Positions 48,243 to 60,204 are shown, numbered from the stretch's first letter. The stretch: 64,000 nt of DNA from Pseudomonas capeferrum (GCF_000731675.1 NZ_JMIT01000002.1:657456-721455); one strand, 5' to 3'. Notes: generated from the letters alone by a model not told the origin. Made by a program: numbers and translations.

Positions 48243-49304
48243 TCAGCAGGCATATGCATCGCCATGGACCTGCCCCTTGAGAATGTCTTCACAAGCCTCG
48301 TAGCCCAGTGCTGGCGCCAGTATCACGCCCGGGTGAGCGACCATGACGTACAGCCCTTCGCACCCGTCAAGGAACGTACGCAGTGGCAGGCCGCTGTCGG
48401 TTTTGGGCCGGTACACCGCCCGTATCGATTGCAGCGACAGTTCGCACTCCGGCTGGAACAGGCTGGCAACCGCCTGCAGGCTTTCGCGACCCAGTTCGGC
48501 CATACCCTCTTCACCAGGGAAATCGTCTGCCGACAGCAAACCGCCGCCCAGCCCTGGCCGCACTTCCAGCCCCTGCCCATACAGCAGATGGCGCAGCGGC
48601 ACCTGCGCGGCACCGAAGCGCAGCAACACCGCGGGGGCTTCATGGATAGGCAGTTCCTGCCCCAGTTGACGGGCCAGGCGCTGAGCCCCCATGGCATTGG
48701 CCAGCACGACGACATCCGCATGCACGATGCCCAGACCGGTACGTACACCGGTAATGCGCGCACCCTGCACTTGCAGCGCCAGTACCTCGCGCGCCTCAAG
48801 TACCCGAGCGCCTTCAGCCTGCGCTGCCGTCAACAAGTGCTGGGCCAGCACATCAGGTTCGACCGCGAAATCGTCCGGAGCCCAGATAGCCATGCCGGGT
48901 GGCTGCACCAGGCCAGGCTCGAGCTGGCGGATGCGCTCACGCCCCACTGCGGCCATCGAAACCCCGGCCGCCTGCTGCTCGGCGAGCATGGCAAGGGTCT
49001 GCTCCTCGCTGTCGAGCCATATCAAGCCACCTTGCGCCGCCACCGGCAGTGGGCCGAGTGCCTGCGTCAGGCGGGGGAACTGTGCCAGCGCACGCTGTTC
49101 CAGGGCAAAGCATGCCGGGTCTGCAGACGGCAGGCGGCTGCCCGTGCCCACCCAACCATAGGAGTGCCCGGTGACACCCCGCGCAACGCCCCGCTCGCGC
49201 TCGAGCACAGTGACCGCAGCACCACGCCGCGCCAGGTGCCAGGCGACGGACGCGCCGAGGATACCGCCGCCCACCACCACTACATGAGGAATGTTGCCTG
49301 CCAT
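48243..49304 (-). CDS. FAD-dependent oxidoreductase (D-amino acid oxidase family)
   Basis: 353 residues with the dinucleotide fold HVVVVGGGILGASVAWHLAR at the start and a DAO-type C-terminus (YRPKTDSGLPL ... GLYVMVAHPGVILAPALG). DAO-family enzymes oxidise amino or imino acids and transfer electrons to oxygen or quinone; substrate unknown. The start at 49304 has AAGGA upstream. It lies 85 bp downstream of the TetR gene in the same direction and may be its target. Confidence 0.85.
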   Translation of the reverse strand: MAGNIPHVVVVGGGILGASVAWHLARRGAAVTVLERERGVARGVTGHSYGWVGTGSRLPSADPACFALEQRALAQFPRLTQALGPLPVAAQGGLIWLDSEEQTLAMLAEQQAAGVSMAAVGRERIRQLEPGLVQPPGMAIWAPDDFAVEPDVLAQHLLTAAQAEGARVLEAREVLALQVQGARITGVRTGLGIVHADVVVLANAMGAQRLARQLGQELPIHEAPAVLLRFGAAQVPLRHLLYGQGLEVRPGLGGGLLSADDFPGEEGMAELGRESLQAVASLFQPECELSLQSIRAVYRPKTDSGLPLRTFLDGCEGLYVMVAHPGVILAPALGYEACEDILKGQVHGDAYAC

Positions 49305-49389
49305 TGCGATTGTCCTTGCGCAAAGCCGAAGAAGCGCAGTGTGCGCAATTACAGCCTGAGCGTCTGTGAACAATCGTACCCAGAGCCGC

Positions 49390-49977
49390 TCAGGGCCTGG
49401 CCAGCAACCCGCGCAGCAACAGCTCAAGTGCGGCAAGGCTTTGCGTCAGGCGTGCGTCGCCCTCCTCGCTTTGGGCAATCCAGCACGCGGCTTCGGCCAG
49501 GCCGCCATAAATCAGTGAGGCCAGCGCCCGCGGCTCGGCCGGAGCCAGCACGCCTTGCTCGATCAGGTTCTGAACCAGCCGTTGCATCGTTGCCAGGCAG
49601 TGCAGATGCGATTCCTGCGAGGCGCCCCCCAGCACTGCCCGGGCATCACGCAGCACAATGCGCTGGATATCGGGTTCCAGTGCCATTTCGAGGTAGGCAC
49701 GGCAACGCTGTCGCAAGCCCTCCCAGGCATCGCCGGCATTCTCGGAGATGCTGTTCAGTCGCGCGTCGACCTCACCATCGATCTGCTCCACCACTGCCGC
49801 CAACAGGCCCTTCTTGTCGCCGAAGTGGTGATAGAGCGCACCCCGCGTCAGGCCCGCCCTGGCGGTCAGCTCATCCATCGAGGTACCCGCATAGCCATGC
49901 TCGCTGAACACCTGGCGCGCAGTGGACAACAACGTGGCGCGGGTTTCTTCCATTTCGGCGCGCGTGCGACGGACCAT
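49390..49977 (-). CDS. TetR-family transcriptional regulator
   Basis: 195 residues: N-terminal HTH (TLLSTARQVFSEHGYAGTSM, LTARAGLTRGALYHHFGDKKGL) and a C-terminal ligand domain of AcrR/TtgR type. The start at 49977 follows an AAAGGAGAG site; the frame continues 21 bp upstream. A dyad at 49990-50008 next to the RBS suggests autoregulation. Likely controls the downstream oxidoreductase gene. Confidence 0.88.
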   Translation of the reverse strand: MVRRTRAEMEETRATLLSTARQVFSEHGYAGTSMDELTARAGLTRGALYHHFGDKKGLLAAVVEQIDGEVDARLNSISENAGDAWEGLRQRCRAYLEMALEPDIQRIVLRDARAVLGGASQESHLHCLATMQRLVQNLIEQGVLAPAEPRALASLIYGGLAEAACWIAQSEEGDARLTQSLAALELLLRGLLARP

Positions 49978-49989
49978 CACTCTCTCCTT

Positions 49990-50008
49990 TACATACAAAC
50001 TGCATGTA
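49990..50008. promoter_or_regulatory. Candidate TetR operator
   Basis: TACATACA (49990-49997) and TGCATGTA (50001-50008) form a dyad with one mismatch and 3-bp spacer, 13 bp before the TetR ATG. The word is of the kind bound by TtgR/AcrR-like repressors. Confidence 0.6.
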
Positions 50009-50053
50009 TTTTCGCCAACGCGCCAGGCGCTGACAACCTGCCCGTCAATAACG

Positions 50054-50081
50054 AAAAAGCCCGCAGCAATGCGGGCTTTTT
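50054..50081. terminator. Terminator after guaA (bidirectional)
   Basis: AAAAAGCCCGC and GCGGGCTTTTT surround AGCAAT. It lies 35 bp beyond the guaA stop codon and upstream of the TetR promoter. Confidence 0.92.
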
Positions 50082-50115
50082 GGCTAACGGGTTCCGGCCA
50101 CAGCCGGACGCCCGA

Positions 50116-51693
50116 TCACTCCCACTCGATGGTGGCAGGCGGCTTGCTCGAGACGTCGTAAGTGACGCGCGAAATGCCTTCGATTTCGTTGATGATACGG
50201 CCGCTGACGGTTTCCAGCAGTTCGTACGGCAGGTGTGCCCAACGCGCGGTCATGAAGTCCACGGTTTCGACGGCACGCAGGGCCACGACCCAGGCGTAGC
50301 GACGGCCGTCACCCACGACACCCACCGACTTGACCGGCTGGAACACCACGAAGGCCTGGCTGGTCTTGTGGTACCAGTCGGCCTTGCGCAGTTCTTCGAT
50401 GAAGATGTGGTCGGCGCGACGCAGGATGTCGGCGTATTCCTTCTTCACTTCACCCAGGATGCGCACGCCCAGGCCCGGGCCCGGGAACGGGTGGCGGTAG
50501 ACCATGTCGTACGGCAGGCCCAGCTCCAGGCCGATCTTGCGCACTTCGTCCTTGAACAGTTCGCGCAGCGGCTCGACCAGCTTGAGGTTCATTTCCTCAG
50601 GCAGGCCACCGACGTTGTGGTGCGACTTGATCACGTGGGCCTTGCCGCTTTTGGCGCCAGCCGACTCGATCACGTCCGGGTAGATGGTGCCCTGGGCCAG
50701 GAACTGGATGTTGTCCAGTTTGCTGGCTTCGGCATCGAAGATGTCGATGAAGGTGCGGCCGATGATCTTGCGCTTCTTCTCCGGGTCCGCTTCGCCTTCC
50801 AGGTTGCCCAGGAACTGCGCCTCGGCGTCGGCACGGATCACCTTGACGCCCATGTTCTCCTTGAACATGGCCATCACCTGGTCACCTTCGTGCAGGCGCA
50901 GCAGGCCGTTGTCGACGAACACGCAGGTCAGCTGGTCGCCGATGGCGCGGTGCAGCAGCGCGGCAACCACGGACGAGTCGACGCCGCCAGACAGGCCCAG
51001 CAGGACGTTGGCCGAACCGACTTGCTCACGCACTTGGGCGATGGCGTCTTCGACGATGTTGGACGGGGTCCACAGGGCTTCACAACCGCAGATGTCCTGG
51101 ACGAAGCGCGAGAGGATGCGACCACCTTGCTTGGTGGGGGTCACTTCCGGGTGGAACTGCACGCCGTAGTAGCCGCGCGCGTCGTCGAACATGCCGGCGA
51201 TCGGGCAGCTCGGGGTGCTGGCCAGCACGTGGAAGTCGCCTGGCATCTGGGTGACCTTGTCACCGTGGCTCATCCAGACGTCCAGGCCCAGTACGCCGTC
51301 AGCGTCCACGTGGTCTTCGATGCCGTCGAGCAGACGGCTCTTGCCGACCACGTCAACGCGGGCGTAACCGAATTCGCGCAGGTCCGACCCGGTAACCTTG
51401 CCGCCCAGTTGCTCGGCCATGGTCTGCATGCCGTAGCAGATGCCCAGCAGCGGTACGTTCAGGTCGAAAACGGCCTGCGGCGCGCGCGGGCTGTTGGCTT
51501 CGTGTACCGATTCGGGGCCGCCGGCGAGGATGATGCCGCGCGGGTTGAATTCGCGGATCGCTTCATCGTCCATGTCGAACGGATGCAGTTCGCAGTACAC
51601 GCCGATTTCGCGCACACGGCGGGCGATCAGCTGGGTGTACTGGGAACCGAAATCGAGGATCAGGATGCGGTGAGCGTGAATGTCGAGGGCCAT
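50116..51693 (-). CDS. guaA: GMP synthase (glutamine-hydrolysing)
   Basis: Aminates XMP to GMP. 525 residues: class I glutaminase (1-200, nucleophile Cys in [15 protein letters not shown]), ATP-pyrophosphatase domain ([20 protein letters not shown]) and C-terminal dimerisation domain ending [22 protein letters not shown] (typical terminus, given as its final part PPATIEWE). It follows guaB by 119 bp containing a repeat, so the genes may be cotranscribed. Confidence 0.97.
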   Translation of the reverse strand: MALDIHAHRILILDFGSQYTQLIARRVREIGVYCELHPFDMDDEAIREFNPRGIILAGGPESVHEANSPRAPQAVFDLNVPLLGICYGMQTMAEQLGGKVTGSDLREFGYARVDVVGKSRLLDGIEDHVDADGVLGLDVWMSHGDKVTQMPGDFHVLASTPSCPIAGMFDDARGYYGVQFHPEVTPTKQGGRILSRFVQDICGCEALWTPSNIVEDAIAQVREQVGSANVLLGLSGGVDSSVVAALLHRAIGDQLTCVFVDNGLLRLHEGDQVMAMFKENMGVKVIRADAEAQFLGNLEGEADPEKKRKIIGRTFIDIFDAEASKLDNIQFLAQGTIYPDVIESAGAKSGKAHVIKSHHNVGGLPEEMNLKLVEPLRELFKDEVRKIGLELGLPYDMVYRHPFPGPGLGVRILGEVKKEYADILRRADHIFIEELRKADWYHKTSQAFVVFQPVKSVGVVGDGRRYAWVVALRAVETVDFMTARWAHLPYELLETVSGRIINEIEGISRVTYDVSSKPPATIEWE

Positions 51694-51699
51694 GACTCA

Positions 51700-51810
51700 A
51701 TCTCTGGTGCAACTGCAAGCGTCTAGCTGCGAGCTGCAAGTTGATCGGGGAAAACGCGGTAGCTGCTGCAACGCAACTACCGCTTGAAGCTTGCTACTTA
51801 CCGCTGGAGG
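51700..51810. repeat. AGCTGCAAG-type repeat cluster between guaB and guaA
   Basis: Words GCAAGC, AGCTGCGAGCTGCAAG, then GGTAGCTGC...GCAACTACCGC and GCTTGAAGCTTGC form imperfect inverted repeats similar to those at 7951-8050. It lies within the guaBA operon gap and may affect the mRNA between the two genes. Confidence 0.55.
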
Positions 51811-51812
51811 CC

Positions 51813-53926
<2,114 letters not shown>

Positions 53927-53972
53927 TAAAGAGGCAAGCCTGCGAACTGCGGTAATGCAGCAATTCTACCGC

Positions 53973-54728
53973 TCACAGGCTCAGGTAGCGACCGATCATG
54001 GCCAGGCCGCTGGCCAGCACCAGCCAGGTGACCAGGCGCACAAAAGCCTCGCGGGACAGCTTCAGGGTCAGCCGGCGCCCGGCCCACAGGCCGACGAACA
54101 TCACCGGCAACAGGCAGGCAGCAAGCAACAGCAGGCTGCTGTCGGCGTAGACTCCGGCGATCAGAAACAGCGACAGGCGCACCACGGTGCTGCAACTGAT
54201 CAACGCGCTCTGGGTAGCGCGCACCTGCTCTTTCGCCTCCAGGCGCGCGCTCAGATAGAGGGCATAGAGAAACCCGCCACTGCCAAACAACGCACCGAAC
54301 AAGCCCCCCACCGTGCCCATGGGCACCGCCCAGAAGCCTGAAAGGTTCGCCGGGCGCACCCTCACCGCCAAGCCATAGACCGCATAGGCGCTGACGAACA
54401 ACCCCATCAGCAACAGCAACACGTCAGCCTTGAGCCGCAGCAGAAACACCACGCCCAGGGTGCAGCCTATCGCCATGAAGGGCAGTAGACGCAGCAGTTC
54501 GCCACGCACCACATCCCGGCGCGACGGCAGCAGGTTGCCAAAGGCCGCCACGAAGTCCAGCAGCACCAACAGCGGAATGACGCGCGACAGCGGCATGAAG
54601 TGGATCAGCACCGGGCCGGCCACCAGCGCGGTGCCGAAACCGGCAATGCCGAAGACGATGTAAGCCAGGCCGACACCGAGCAGGATGGGCAGCCAATCGA
54701 GGCCGGAGAATGACAATTGGGTGAGCAT
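53973..54728 (-). CDS. TauE/SafE family sulfite exporter-like permease
   Basis: 251 residues with about eight membrane segments and the two TauE/SafE (DUF81) repeat halves (GLAYIVFGIAGFGTALVAGPVL; VGGLFGALFGSGGFLYALYL, each shown as a part: GIAGFGTALVAGP and GALFGSGG). Family members export sulfite or organosulfur anions; some import. The start at 54728 has AGGAA upstream. It diverges from a LysR gene across 97 bp, so it is the likely target. Confidence 0.88.
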   Translation of the reverse strand: MLTQLSFSGLDWLPILLGVGLAYIVFGIAGFGTALVAGPVLIHFMPLSRVIPLLVLLDFVAAFGNLLPSRRDVVRGELLRLLPFMAIGCTLGVVFLLRLKADVLLLLMGLFVSAYAVYGLAVRVRPANLSGFWAVPMGTVGGLFGALFGSGGFLYALYLSARLEAKEQVRATQSALISCSTVVRLSLFLIAGVYADSSLLLLAACLLPVMFVGLWAGRRLTLKLSREAFVRLVTWLVLASGLAMIGRYLSL

Positions 54729-54825
54729 GGCGTGTGTTCCTGAAAAGTCATGCAAAGGTTAGCCAGCCAAGAGCCATGCCGACTAATATGCCTTTGCGCC
54801 ATTACCTATCTTGAAAAGGCATGAC

Positions 54826-55707
54826 ATGACGTCGATCCGCCAGTTGCGTTACTTCGTGGAGATCGCTGAAAGCGGTAGCTTCAGCGTTGCCGCCGAGCGG
54901 CTGTATATCGCCCAATCGGCGCTGAGCCGGCAGATCAAGGAGCTGGAGCAGCACCTGGGAACGCCGTTGTTCGAACGTACCGCCCGGCGGCCACGGCTGA
55001 CGCTTGCTGGGGACGCCTTTTTGCAGCGTGCCCGCCGCTTGCTGGCCGACCTGGCGCACGCTGAGCGCATCACCCGTGACGTGGGGGATGGCTTGCAAGG
55101 CAGCTTGCGCCTGAACCATTCCAGTACCGTGCCGCTGACCGGGCCGCTGCTGGCTCGCCTGGGCTGTTACTTGCAGGGCCACCCAGGGATCTCGCTGGAA
55201 ATCGCGCAGCAGTCGTCGGAGGCGCAGCTGGAGGATATTGCCGCTGGGCGGCTGGATATCGGCCTGCTGCGGCTGCCGGTGCTGCGCCAGCATGAGGGGG
55301 TGGTGCTGCATGAGCTGTTCAGCGAGCCGTTGTTGCTGGCCGTTGCGGCGGGACACATTTTGGCTGAAGAGGCGGTCGTGCGACTGGAGCAGTTGCGTGG
55401 GGAGCGGTTCATTTCCATCCCGCACCGTGATCGTGGCGGTTTGAGCTACCTGTCGGCGTCGTTGTGCATGGAAGCTGGATTCTTCCCGCAGGCGGCCCAG
55501 GTGGTTTCACGCAAGACCACGCAATTACAGCTGATTCAGGCGGGGTTCGGGGTGGCGCTATTGCCTGAATGCATGCGTGATATTGCGCCGGCATCGGTCA
55601 GGTTCGTGGGGTTGGGGGAGCCTTGTGAGAGTACCGTGGCATTGGCCTGCAGGCGCGATGCGGGGGTGATGGTGCGGCAGTTTCTGGCGGCGATGTTGGG
55701 GGTTTGA
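54826..55707 (+). CDS. LysR-family transcriptional regulator
   Basis: 293 residues: winged HTH (RQLRYFVEIAESGSFSVAAE, ALSRQIKELEQHLGTPLFER) and a periplasmic-binding-type effector domain with typical GFGVALLPE. ATG at 54826 has AAAAGG at 6-bp spacing. Divergent from the TauE-like permease, the usual arrangement for a LysR regulator and its target. Ligand unknown. Confidence 0.92.
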   Translation: MTSIRQLRYFVEIAESGSFSVAAERLYIAQSALSRQIKELEQHLGTPLFERTARRPRLTLAGDAFLQRARRLLADLAHAERITRDVGDGLQGSLRLNHSSTVPLTGPLLARLGCYLQGHPGISLEIAQQSSEAQLEDIAAGRLDIGLLRLPVLRQHEGVVLHELFSEPLLLAVAAGHILAEEAVVRLEQLRGERFISIPHRDRGGLSYLSASLCMEAGFFPQAAQVVSRKTTQLQLIQAGFGVALLPECMRDIAPASVRFVGLGEPCESTVALACRRDAGVMVRQFLAAMLGV

Positions 55708-55740
55708 TGGGGGCCCGTAGTGCATGACGGTGGTTATTCT

Positions 55741-55790
55741 GCGCCCATGAGATCGAGCGCCGCGCGGGCGGCGCTCGATCTCATGGGCGC
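55741..55790. repeat. Perfect 23-bp inverted repeat with 4-base loop
   Basis: Arms 55741-55763 and 55768-55790 are exact complements around GCGG; the stem holds GAGATCGAGCGCCGC. It starts 33 bp after the lysR stop codon and ends about 105 bp before xseA. It may be the lysR terminator (no T-run) or a member of a palindromic repeat family. Confidence 0.9.
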
Positions 55791-55894
55791 CGAAAATCCA
55801 TCGCCCTGCACCTGGCAGCCCCACGTCCCCCAATCCTCTCACCCCCCAGCCCCAACACAGACAACCGCCCCCGATGTCCTTTATGATGCCCGCC

Positions 55895-57274
55895 ATGATC
55901 AGAGACCCCTTCGAACGACTCGGCCTGGACCGCGAGGTCCTCACCGTCAGCCAGCTCAACGGCCGCGCCCGGGTGCTGCTGGAAGACGTGTTCCGCAGCG
56001 TCTGGGTGGAAGGCGAGATTTCCAACCTCGCCCGCCCGGCCTCCGGCCACATGTACTTCACCCTCAAGGACAGCGGCGCCCAGGTGCGCTGCGCGCTGTT
56101 CCGCCAGAACGCCACGCGGGTCCGCCAGGCCCTGCGTGACGGCCTGGCGGTGCGGGTGCGCGGCAAAGTCTCGCTGTTCGAAGGGCGTGGCGATTACCAA
56201 CTGATCCTCGACACCGTCGAAGCGGCCGGTGACGGTGCGCTGCGCCTGGCGTTCGAAGCACTGAAAGAGAAACTCGGCGCCGAGGGCCTGTTCAGCGCCG
56301 AACGCAAGAAACCGCTGCCGGCGCATCCGCAACGCATCGGCATCATCACCTCGCCCACGGGCGCGGTGATCCGCGACATCATCAGCGTATTCGGCCGCCG
56401 CGCCCCGCAAGTCGAGCTGAACCTGATACCCACCGCCGTGCAGGGCCGCGAATCCATCGCGCAGATCGTGCGCGCCGTGCAACTGGCCGACAGCCTTGGT
56501 TTCGATGCGCTGATCCTGGCACGCGGCGGCGGCTCGCTGGAAGACCTGTGGAGCTTCAACGAAGAAGCCGTGGCCCGCGCCGTGGCCGCCTGTGTCACGC
56601 CTATCGTCAGTGCCGTCGGCCATGAGACCGACGTGTCGATCTGCGATTTCGTCGCCGACGTCCGCGCGCCCACCCCGTCCGCCGCCGCCGAACTGCTGGC
56701 CCCCGACAACAGTGGCTTGCAGCACCGCCTCGACAGCCTGCAACGGCGCCTGCTGCTGCGCATGCAGAACCGCCTGAGCCACGACCGCCTGCGCGTGGAG
56801 TCGCTGGCCCGGCGCCTGCGCCACCCAGGCGAGCGCCTGCGCCAGCAGGCCCAGCGCCTGGACGATCTGGACATGCGCCTGCGTCGCGCTTTCCTCGGCA
56901 ACCTCAACCAGCGCCGCGAGCGCCTGGGGCGCCTTGATACCCGCCTGGCCGCGCAGCACCCGGGGCGCACCCTGAAGCTGCTGAACCAGCGCCTGGACAG
57001 CCTTGCCGAACGCCTGCCCCGGGCCATGCGCGAGGTGCTCAAGGACCGTCGCCAGCGCTTCCAGGCCCAACTGCAGACGCTGCAAGTGGTCAGCCCGCTG
57101 GCCACCCTCGCCCGCGGCTACAGCATCCTGCTCGATGAGCGCGGCCAGGCCATCCGCAGCGCCGAGCAGACCCACAACGGCCAGCGCCTGACCGCTCGCC
57201 TGAATGAAGGCGAACTGCAGGTGCGGGTCGAAGACAACCACCTGACGCCCGTTACCCTCTCACTACTGGACTGA
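55895..57274 (+). CDS. xseA: Exodeoxyribonuclease VII large subunit
   Basis: 459 residues: N-terminal OB-fold (LTVSQLNGRARVLLEDVF, VEGEISNLARPASGHMYFTLKD) and catalytic region (RIGIITSPTGAVIRDI, ARGGGSLEDLWSFNEE, VSAVGHETD) followed by long coiled-coil repeats rich in Arg/Leu. With XseB it degrades single-stranded DNA. There is no xseB gene nearby. Four in-frame ATGs lie at 55874, 55883, 55886 and 55895; the last one (MIRDPFERLG) fits the family. It is followed 3 bp later by the M23 gene. Confidence 0.94.
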   Translation: MIRDPFERLGLDREVLTVSQLNGRARVLLEDVFRSVWVEGEISNLARPASGHMYFTLKDSGAQVRCALFRQNATRVRQALRDGLAVRVRGKVSLFEGRGDYQLILDTVEAAGDGALRLAFEALKEKLGAEGLFSAERKKPLPAHPQRIGIITSPTGAVIRDIISVFGRRAPQVELNLIPTAVQGRESIAQIVRAVQLADSLGFDALILARGGGSLEDLWSFNEEAVARAVAACVTPIVSAVGHETDVSICDFVADVRAPTPSAAAELLAPDNSGLQHRLDSLQRRLLLRMQNRLSHDRLRVESLARRLRHPGERLRQQAQRLDDLDMRLRRAFLGNLNQRRERLGRLDTRLAAQHPGRTLKLLNQRLDSLAERLPRAMREVLKDRRQRFQAQLQTLQVVSPLATLARGYSILLDERGQAIRSAEQTHNGQRLTARLNEGELQVRVEDNHLTPVTLSLLD

Positions 57275-57277
57275 CCC

Positions 57278-58105
57278 ATGCCCCGCCTGTTCGCGCCCCT
57301 GCTCGCCCTTTCCCTGCTGTTGCTGGCCTGCGGCGCTCAGGCCAGCTACATCACCCGTACCTTGAACAAGCCGGTGCCCGGCGGCGTGGCAGTGGTCGAC
57401 CTGGGGCCTGCCAGCACGGCGCCGAATGCACGCTTTGACGGCAAGCCGGTGCTGGTGGTCAAGGAACAGGACAACTGGCTGGCGATCGTCGGCATTCCGC
57501 TGACCCAGAAGCCCGGCACCGCCGTGCTGAGCCAGGGCGGCCGCAGCCTGCCCTTCACGGTCGGGAGCAAGAAGTACCCCGAGCAGCGCATCACCCTGAA
57601 GAACACGCGGCAGGTCAACCCGAACCCGGCGGACCTCAAGCGCATCGAGGGCGAACTGGCCGAACAGATCAAGGCCTACCGCAGCTTCAGCCCGGCCCTG
57701 CCGAGCAACCTGATTCTCGACAAGCCGGTCAACGGCCCGCTGTCGAGCAAGTTCGGCGTGCGCCGCTTCTTCAATGGCGAAGAGCGCAACCCGCATGCCG
57801 GCCTGGACTTCGCCGTGCCCGCCGGTACGCCCATCAAGACCCCGGCCAATGGCAAAGTGATCTTGGTGGGTGATTATTTCTTCAACGGCCGTACCGTGTT
57901 CGTCGACCATGGCCAGGGCTTCATCAGCATGTTCTGCCACATGTCGAAAATCGATGTGGCCGTGGGGCAGGCGCTGCGCCGCGGTGAGGTGGTTGGCCGG
58001 GTTGGCTCGACCGGGCGGGCTACCGGGCCGCACATGCACTGGAATGTCAGCCTGAATGATGCGCGGGTGGACCCGGCCATCTTCATTGGTGCATTCCAGC
58101 CCTGA
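57278..58105 (+). CDS. M23-family metallopeptidase (LytM domain)
   Basis: 275 residues: signal peptide (about 1-22), an N-terminal Ig-like domain, and a C-terminal LytM domain with zinc-binding HAGLD and HMHW motifs plus the FCHMS pattern. Predicted periplasmic peptidoglycan endopeptidase or regulator. Coupled to xseA by a 3-bp gap. Confidence 0.93.
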   Translation: MPRLFAPLLALSLLLLACGAQASYITRTLNKPVPGGVAVVDLGPASTAPNARFDGKPVLVVKEQDNWLAIVGIPLTQKPGTAVLSQGGRSLPFTVGSKKYPEQRITLKNTRQVNPNPADLKRIEGELAEQIKAYRSFSPALPSNLILDKPVNGPLSSKFGVRRFFNGEERNPHAGLDFAVPAGTPIKTPANGKVILVGDYFFNGRTVFVDHGQGFISMFCHMSKIDVAVGQALRRGEVVGRVGSTGRATGPHMHWNVSLNDARVDPAIFIGAFQP

Positions 58106-58112
58106 TAGGGCG

Positions 58113-58143
58113 GGCTTCTTCGCGGGGTTACCCGCGAGAAGCC
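58113..58143. terminator. REP-like hairpin after the M23 gene
   Basis: GGCTTCTTCGCGGGGT and ACCCGCGAGAAGCC pair almost perfectly with a very short loop; the core is a single REP unit. Lies 8 bp beyond the M23 stop codon and may end or stabilise the xseA-M23 transcript. The rest of the 366-bp gap to leuA (58144-58317) has no coding signal that I see. Confidence 0.65.
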
Positions 58144-58317
58144 GGCACTGACACTCCACTTCCCGTGTCTTGCGCCATCAAAACCTACAGCGCAAAAACC
58201 CGAAAGCCTCTCCGCAATAAGCGCTACAAAATCTCGCCATCCAGCTTTTTTTAAGCATTCCTCTCAATTTTTCGCGAACACTTGCCATCCCTCACCCCGC
58301 TGGCTTAGGGTTGAAGC

Positions 58318-58395
58318 ATGAAAACCTCCAGCAACCTCATTCTGCTCCGACAACATCGCAGCCTCTGCCTGGTCAGCGCACGACTACCAGGTTGA
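58318..58395 (+). CDS. Putative leucine leader peptide upstream of leuA
   Basis: A 25-codon frame (ATG at 58318, TGA at 58393-58395) with six Leu codons, including CTC-ATT-CTG-CTC and CTC-TGC-CTG. It ends 76 bp before the leuA ATG. That is the position and make-up expected for a transcription-attenuation leader sensing leucyl-tRNA. I could not find a clear terminator hairpin with a T-run in 58396-58471, so the mechanism is uncertain, and no good SD is visible before its ATG. Confidence 0.5.
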   Translation: MKTSSNLILLRQHRSLCLVSARLPG

Positions 58396-58471
58396 ATCGC
58401 GTCGCCTCGCCTCTTCATCTCGTTATTGCTCGGCAGGCCCGATCTCGGCCGCATACAAAAGGATTGCTTCC

Positions 58472-60145
58472 ATGACCATGCTCAAAGACCCTTCGAAGAA
58501 ATACCGCGCCTTCCCGACCATCGACCTGCCTGATCGCACCTGGCCATCGAAAACCATCACCGCAGCGCCGATCTGGTGCAGCTCCGACCTGCGTGATGGC
58601 AACCAGTCGCTGATCGAGCCGATGGATGCGGAGAAGAAGCTGCGTTTCTGGAAGACCTTGGTGCAGGTTGGCGTGAAGGAGATCGAAGCCTCGTTCCCGT
58701 CCGCTTCGCAGACCGACTTCGACTTCGTGCGTACCCTGATCGAAGATGGCCACATCCCGGACGACACCACCATCCAGGTGCTGACCCAGGCCCGTGAAGA
58801 CCTGATCGCCCGTACCTTCGAATCGCTGCGTGGGGCCAAGAAGGCCATCGTCCACCTGTACAACGCGACCAGCCCGTCGTTCCGCCGCATCGTCTTCAAC
58901 CAAGACAAGCAAGGCGTGAAGGACATCGCAGTGAACGCGGCCAAACTGTTCGTCAAGTACGCTGCCCAGCAGCCGGACACCCAGTGGACTTTCCAGTACT
59001 CGCCCGAGACCTTCAGCGCCACCGAGCTGGAGTTCGCCAAGGAAGTCTGCGACGCGGTCATTGAAGTGTGGAACCCAACGCCTGAGCACAAGCTCATCCT
59101 CAACCTGCCAGCCACCGTGGAAGTCGCCACGCCGAACATCTACGCCGACCAGATCGAGTGGTTCTGCCGCAACATCAGCCGCCGTGACAGCGTGATCATC
59201 AGCCTGCACTGCCACAACGACCGTGGCACCGGCATCGCCGCCACCGAGCTGGGCCTGATGGCCGGCGCCGACCGCGCCGAAGGCTGCCTGTTCGGCAACG
59301 GCGAGCGTACCGGCAACGTCGACCTGGTGACCTTGGCACTGAACCTCTATACCCAAGGCATCGACCCACAACTGGACTTCTCCGACATCGACGGCGTGCG
59401 CAAGGTAGTTGAAGAGTGCAACCAATTGCCGGTGCACCCGCGTCATCCGTATGTCGGCGACTTGGTTCACACTGCGTTCTCCGGCTCGCACCAGGACGCC
59501 ATCCGCAAAGGCTTCGCCAAGCAACAGGAAGGCGAGCTGTGGGAAGTGCCGTACCTGCCGATCGACCCGGCCGACATCGGCCGCAGCTACGAGGCGGTGA
59601 TCCGCGTCAACAGCCAGTCGGGCAAAGGCGGCATCACCTACCTGCTCGAACAGGAATACGGCATCAGCCTGCCACGCCGCATGCAGATCGAGTTCAGCCA
59701 GGTGGTCCAGGGTGAAACCGACCGCCTGGGCCTGGAAATGACTGCCAAGCAGATCTACAGCCTGCTGCAGAAAGAGTACCTCCAGGCCAACGCCCCGTAT
59801 GCACTGGTCAGCCACCGCCTGCAGGAAGAAAACGGCCACAGCGCCGTGGAAGTGGAAGTCGCTGGTGAAGGCGAAACCACCCTGCACTGGCGCGGCAAGG
59901 GCAATGGCGCCCTGGAAGCCCTGGTGGCCGGCTTGCCGATTGCCGTGGAGATCATGGATTACAACGAGCATGCCATCGGCGCCGGCACCAACGCCAAGGC
60001 GGCGGCCTACATCGAACTGCGCGTGGCCGGTGGCCGCCCGGTGCATGGTGTGGGCATCGACGAGAACATCACCACCGCCAGCTTCAAGGCGCTGTTCAGT
60101 GCGCTGAACCGCTCGCTGAGCCAGCAAGAGGCCAAGGCGGCGTAA
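58472..60145 (+). CDS. leuA: 2-isopropylmalate synthase
   Basis: First step of leucine synthesis, from 2-ketoisovalerate and acetyl-CoA. 557-residue long form: a TIM-barrel ([34 protein letters not shown] with metal ligands) and a C-terminal regulatory domain for leucine feedback ([38 protein letters not shown]). AAGGA lies 7 bp before the ATG. Upstream candidate leader peptide; downstream terminator at 60166-60194. Confidence 0.96.
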   Translation: MTMLKDPSKKYRAFPTIDLPDRTWPSKTITAAPIWCSSDLRDGNQSLIEPMDAEKKLRFWKTLVQVGVKEIEASFPSASQTDFDFVRTLIEDGHIPDDTTIQVLTQAREDLIARTFESLRGAKKAIVHLYNATSPSFRRIVFNQDKQGVKDIAVNAAKLFVKYAAQQPDTQWTFQYSPETFSATELEFAKEVCDAVIEVWNPTPEHKLILNLPATVEVATPNIYADQIEWFCRNISRRDSVIISLHCHNDRGTGIAATELGLMAGADRAEGCLFGNGERTGNVDLVTLALNLYTQGIDPQLDFSDIDGVRKVVEECNQLPVHPRHPYVGDLVHTAFSGSHQDAIRKGFAKQQEGELWEVPYLPIDPADIGRSYEAVIRVNSQSGKGGITYLLEQEYGISLPRRMQIEFSQVVQGETDRLGLEMTAKQIYSLLQKEYLQANAPYALVSHRLQEENGHSAVEVEVAGEGETTLHWRGKGNGALEALVAGLPIAVEIMDYNEHAIGAGTNAKAAAYIELRVAGGRPVHGVGIDENITTASFKALFSALNRSLSQQEAKAA

Positions 60146-60165
60146 GCTGCGGTTTGATGGCCAAG

Positions 60166-60194
60166 AGCCCGCATCCTTGATGCGGGCTTTTTTA
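60166..60194 (+). terminator. Rho-independent terminator of leuA
   Basis: AGCCCGCAT and ATGCGGGCT form a 9-bp stem around CCTTG, followed by T6. 20 bp beyond the leuA stop codon. Confidence 0.93.
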
Positions 60195-60204
60195 TTGCCC
60201 GAAC

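Noticed and set aside
58396..58471. Classical leucine attenuator terminator
   Set aside because: I looked for a GC-rich stem followed by a T-run and found none, so no terminator was annotated.
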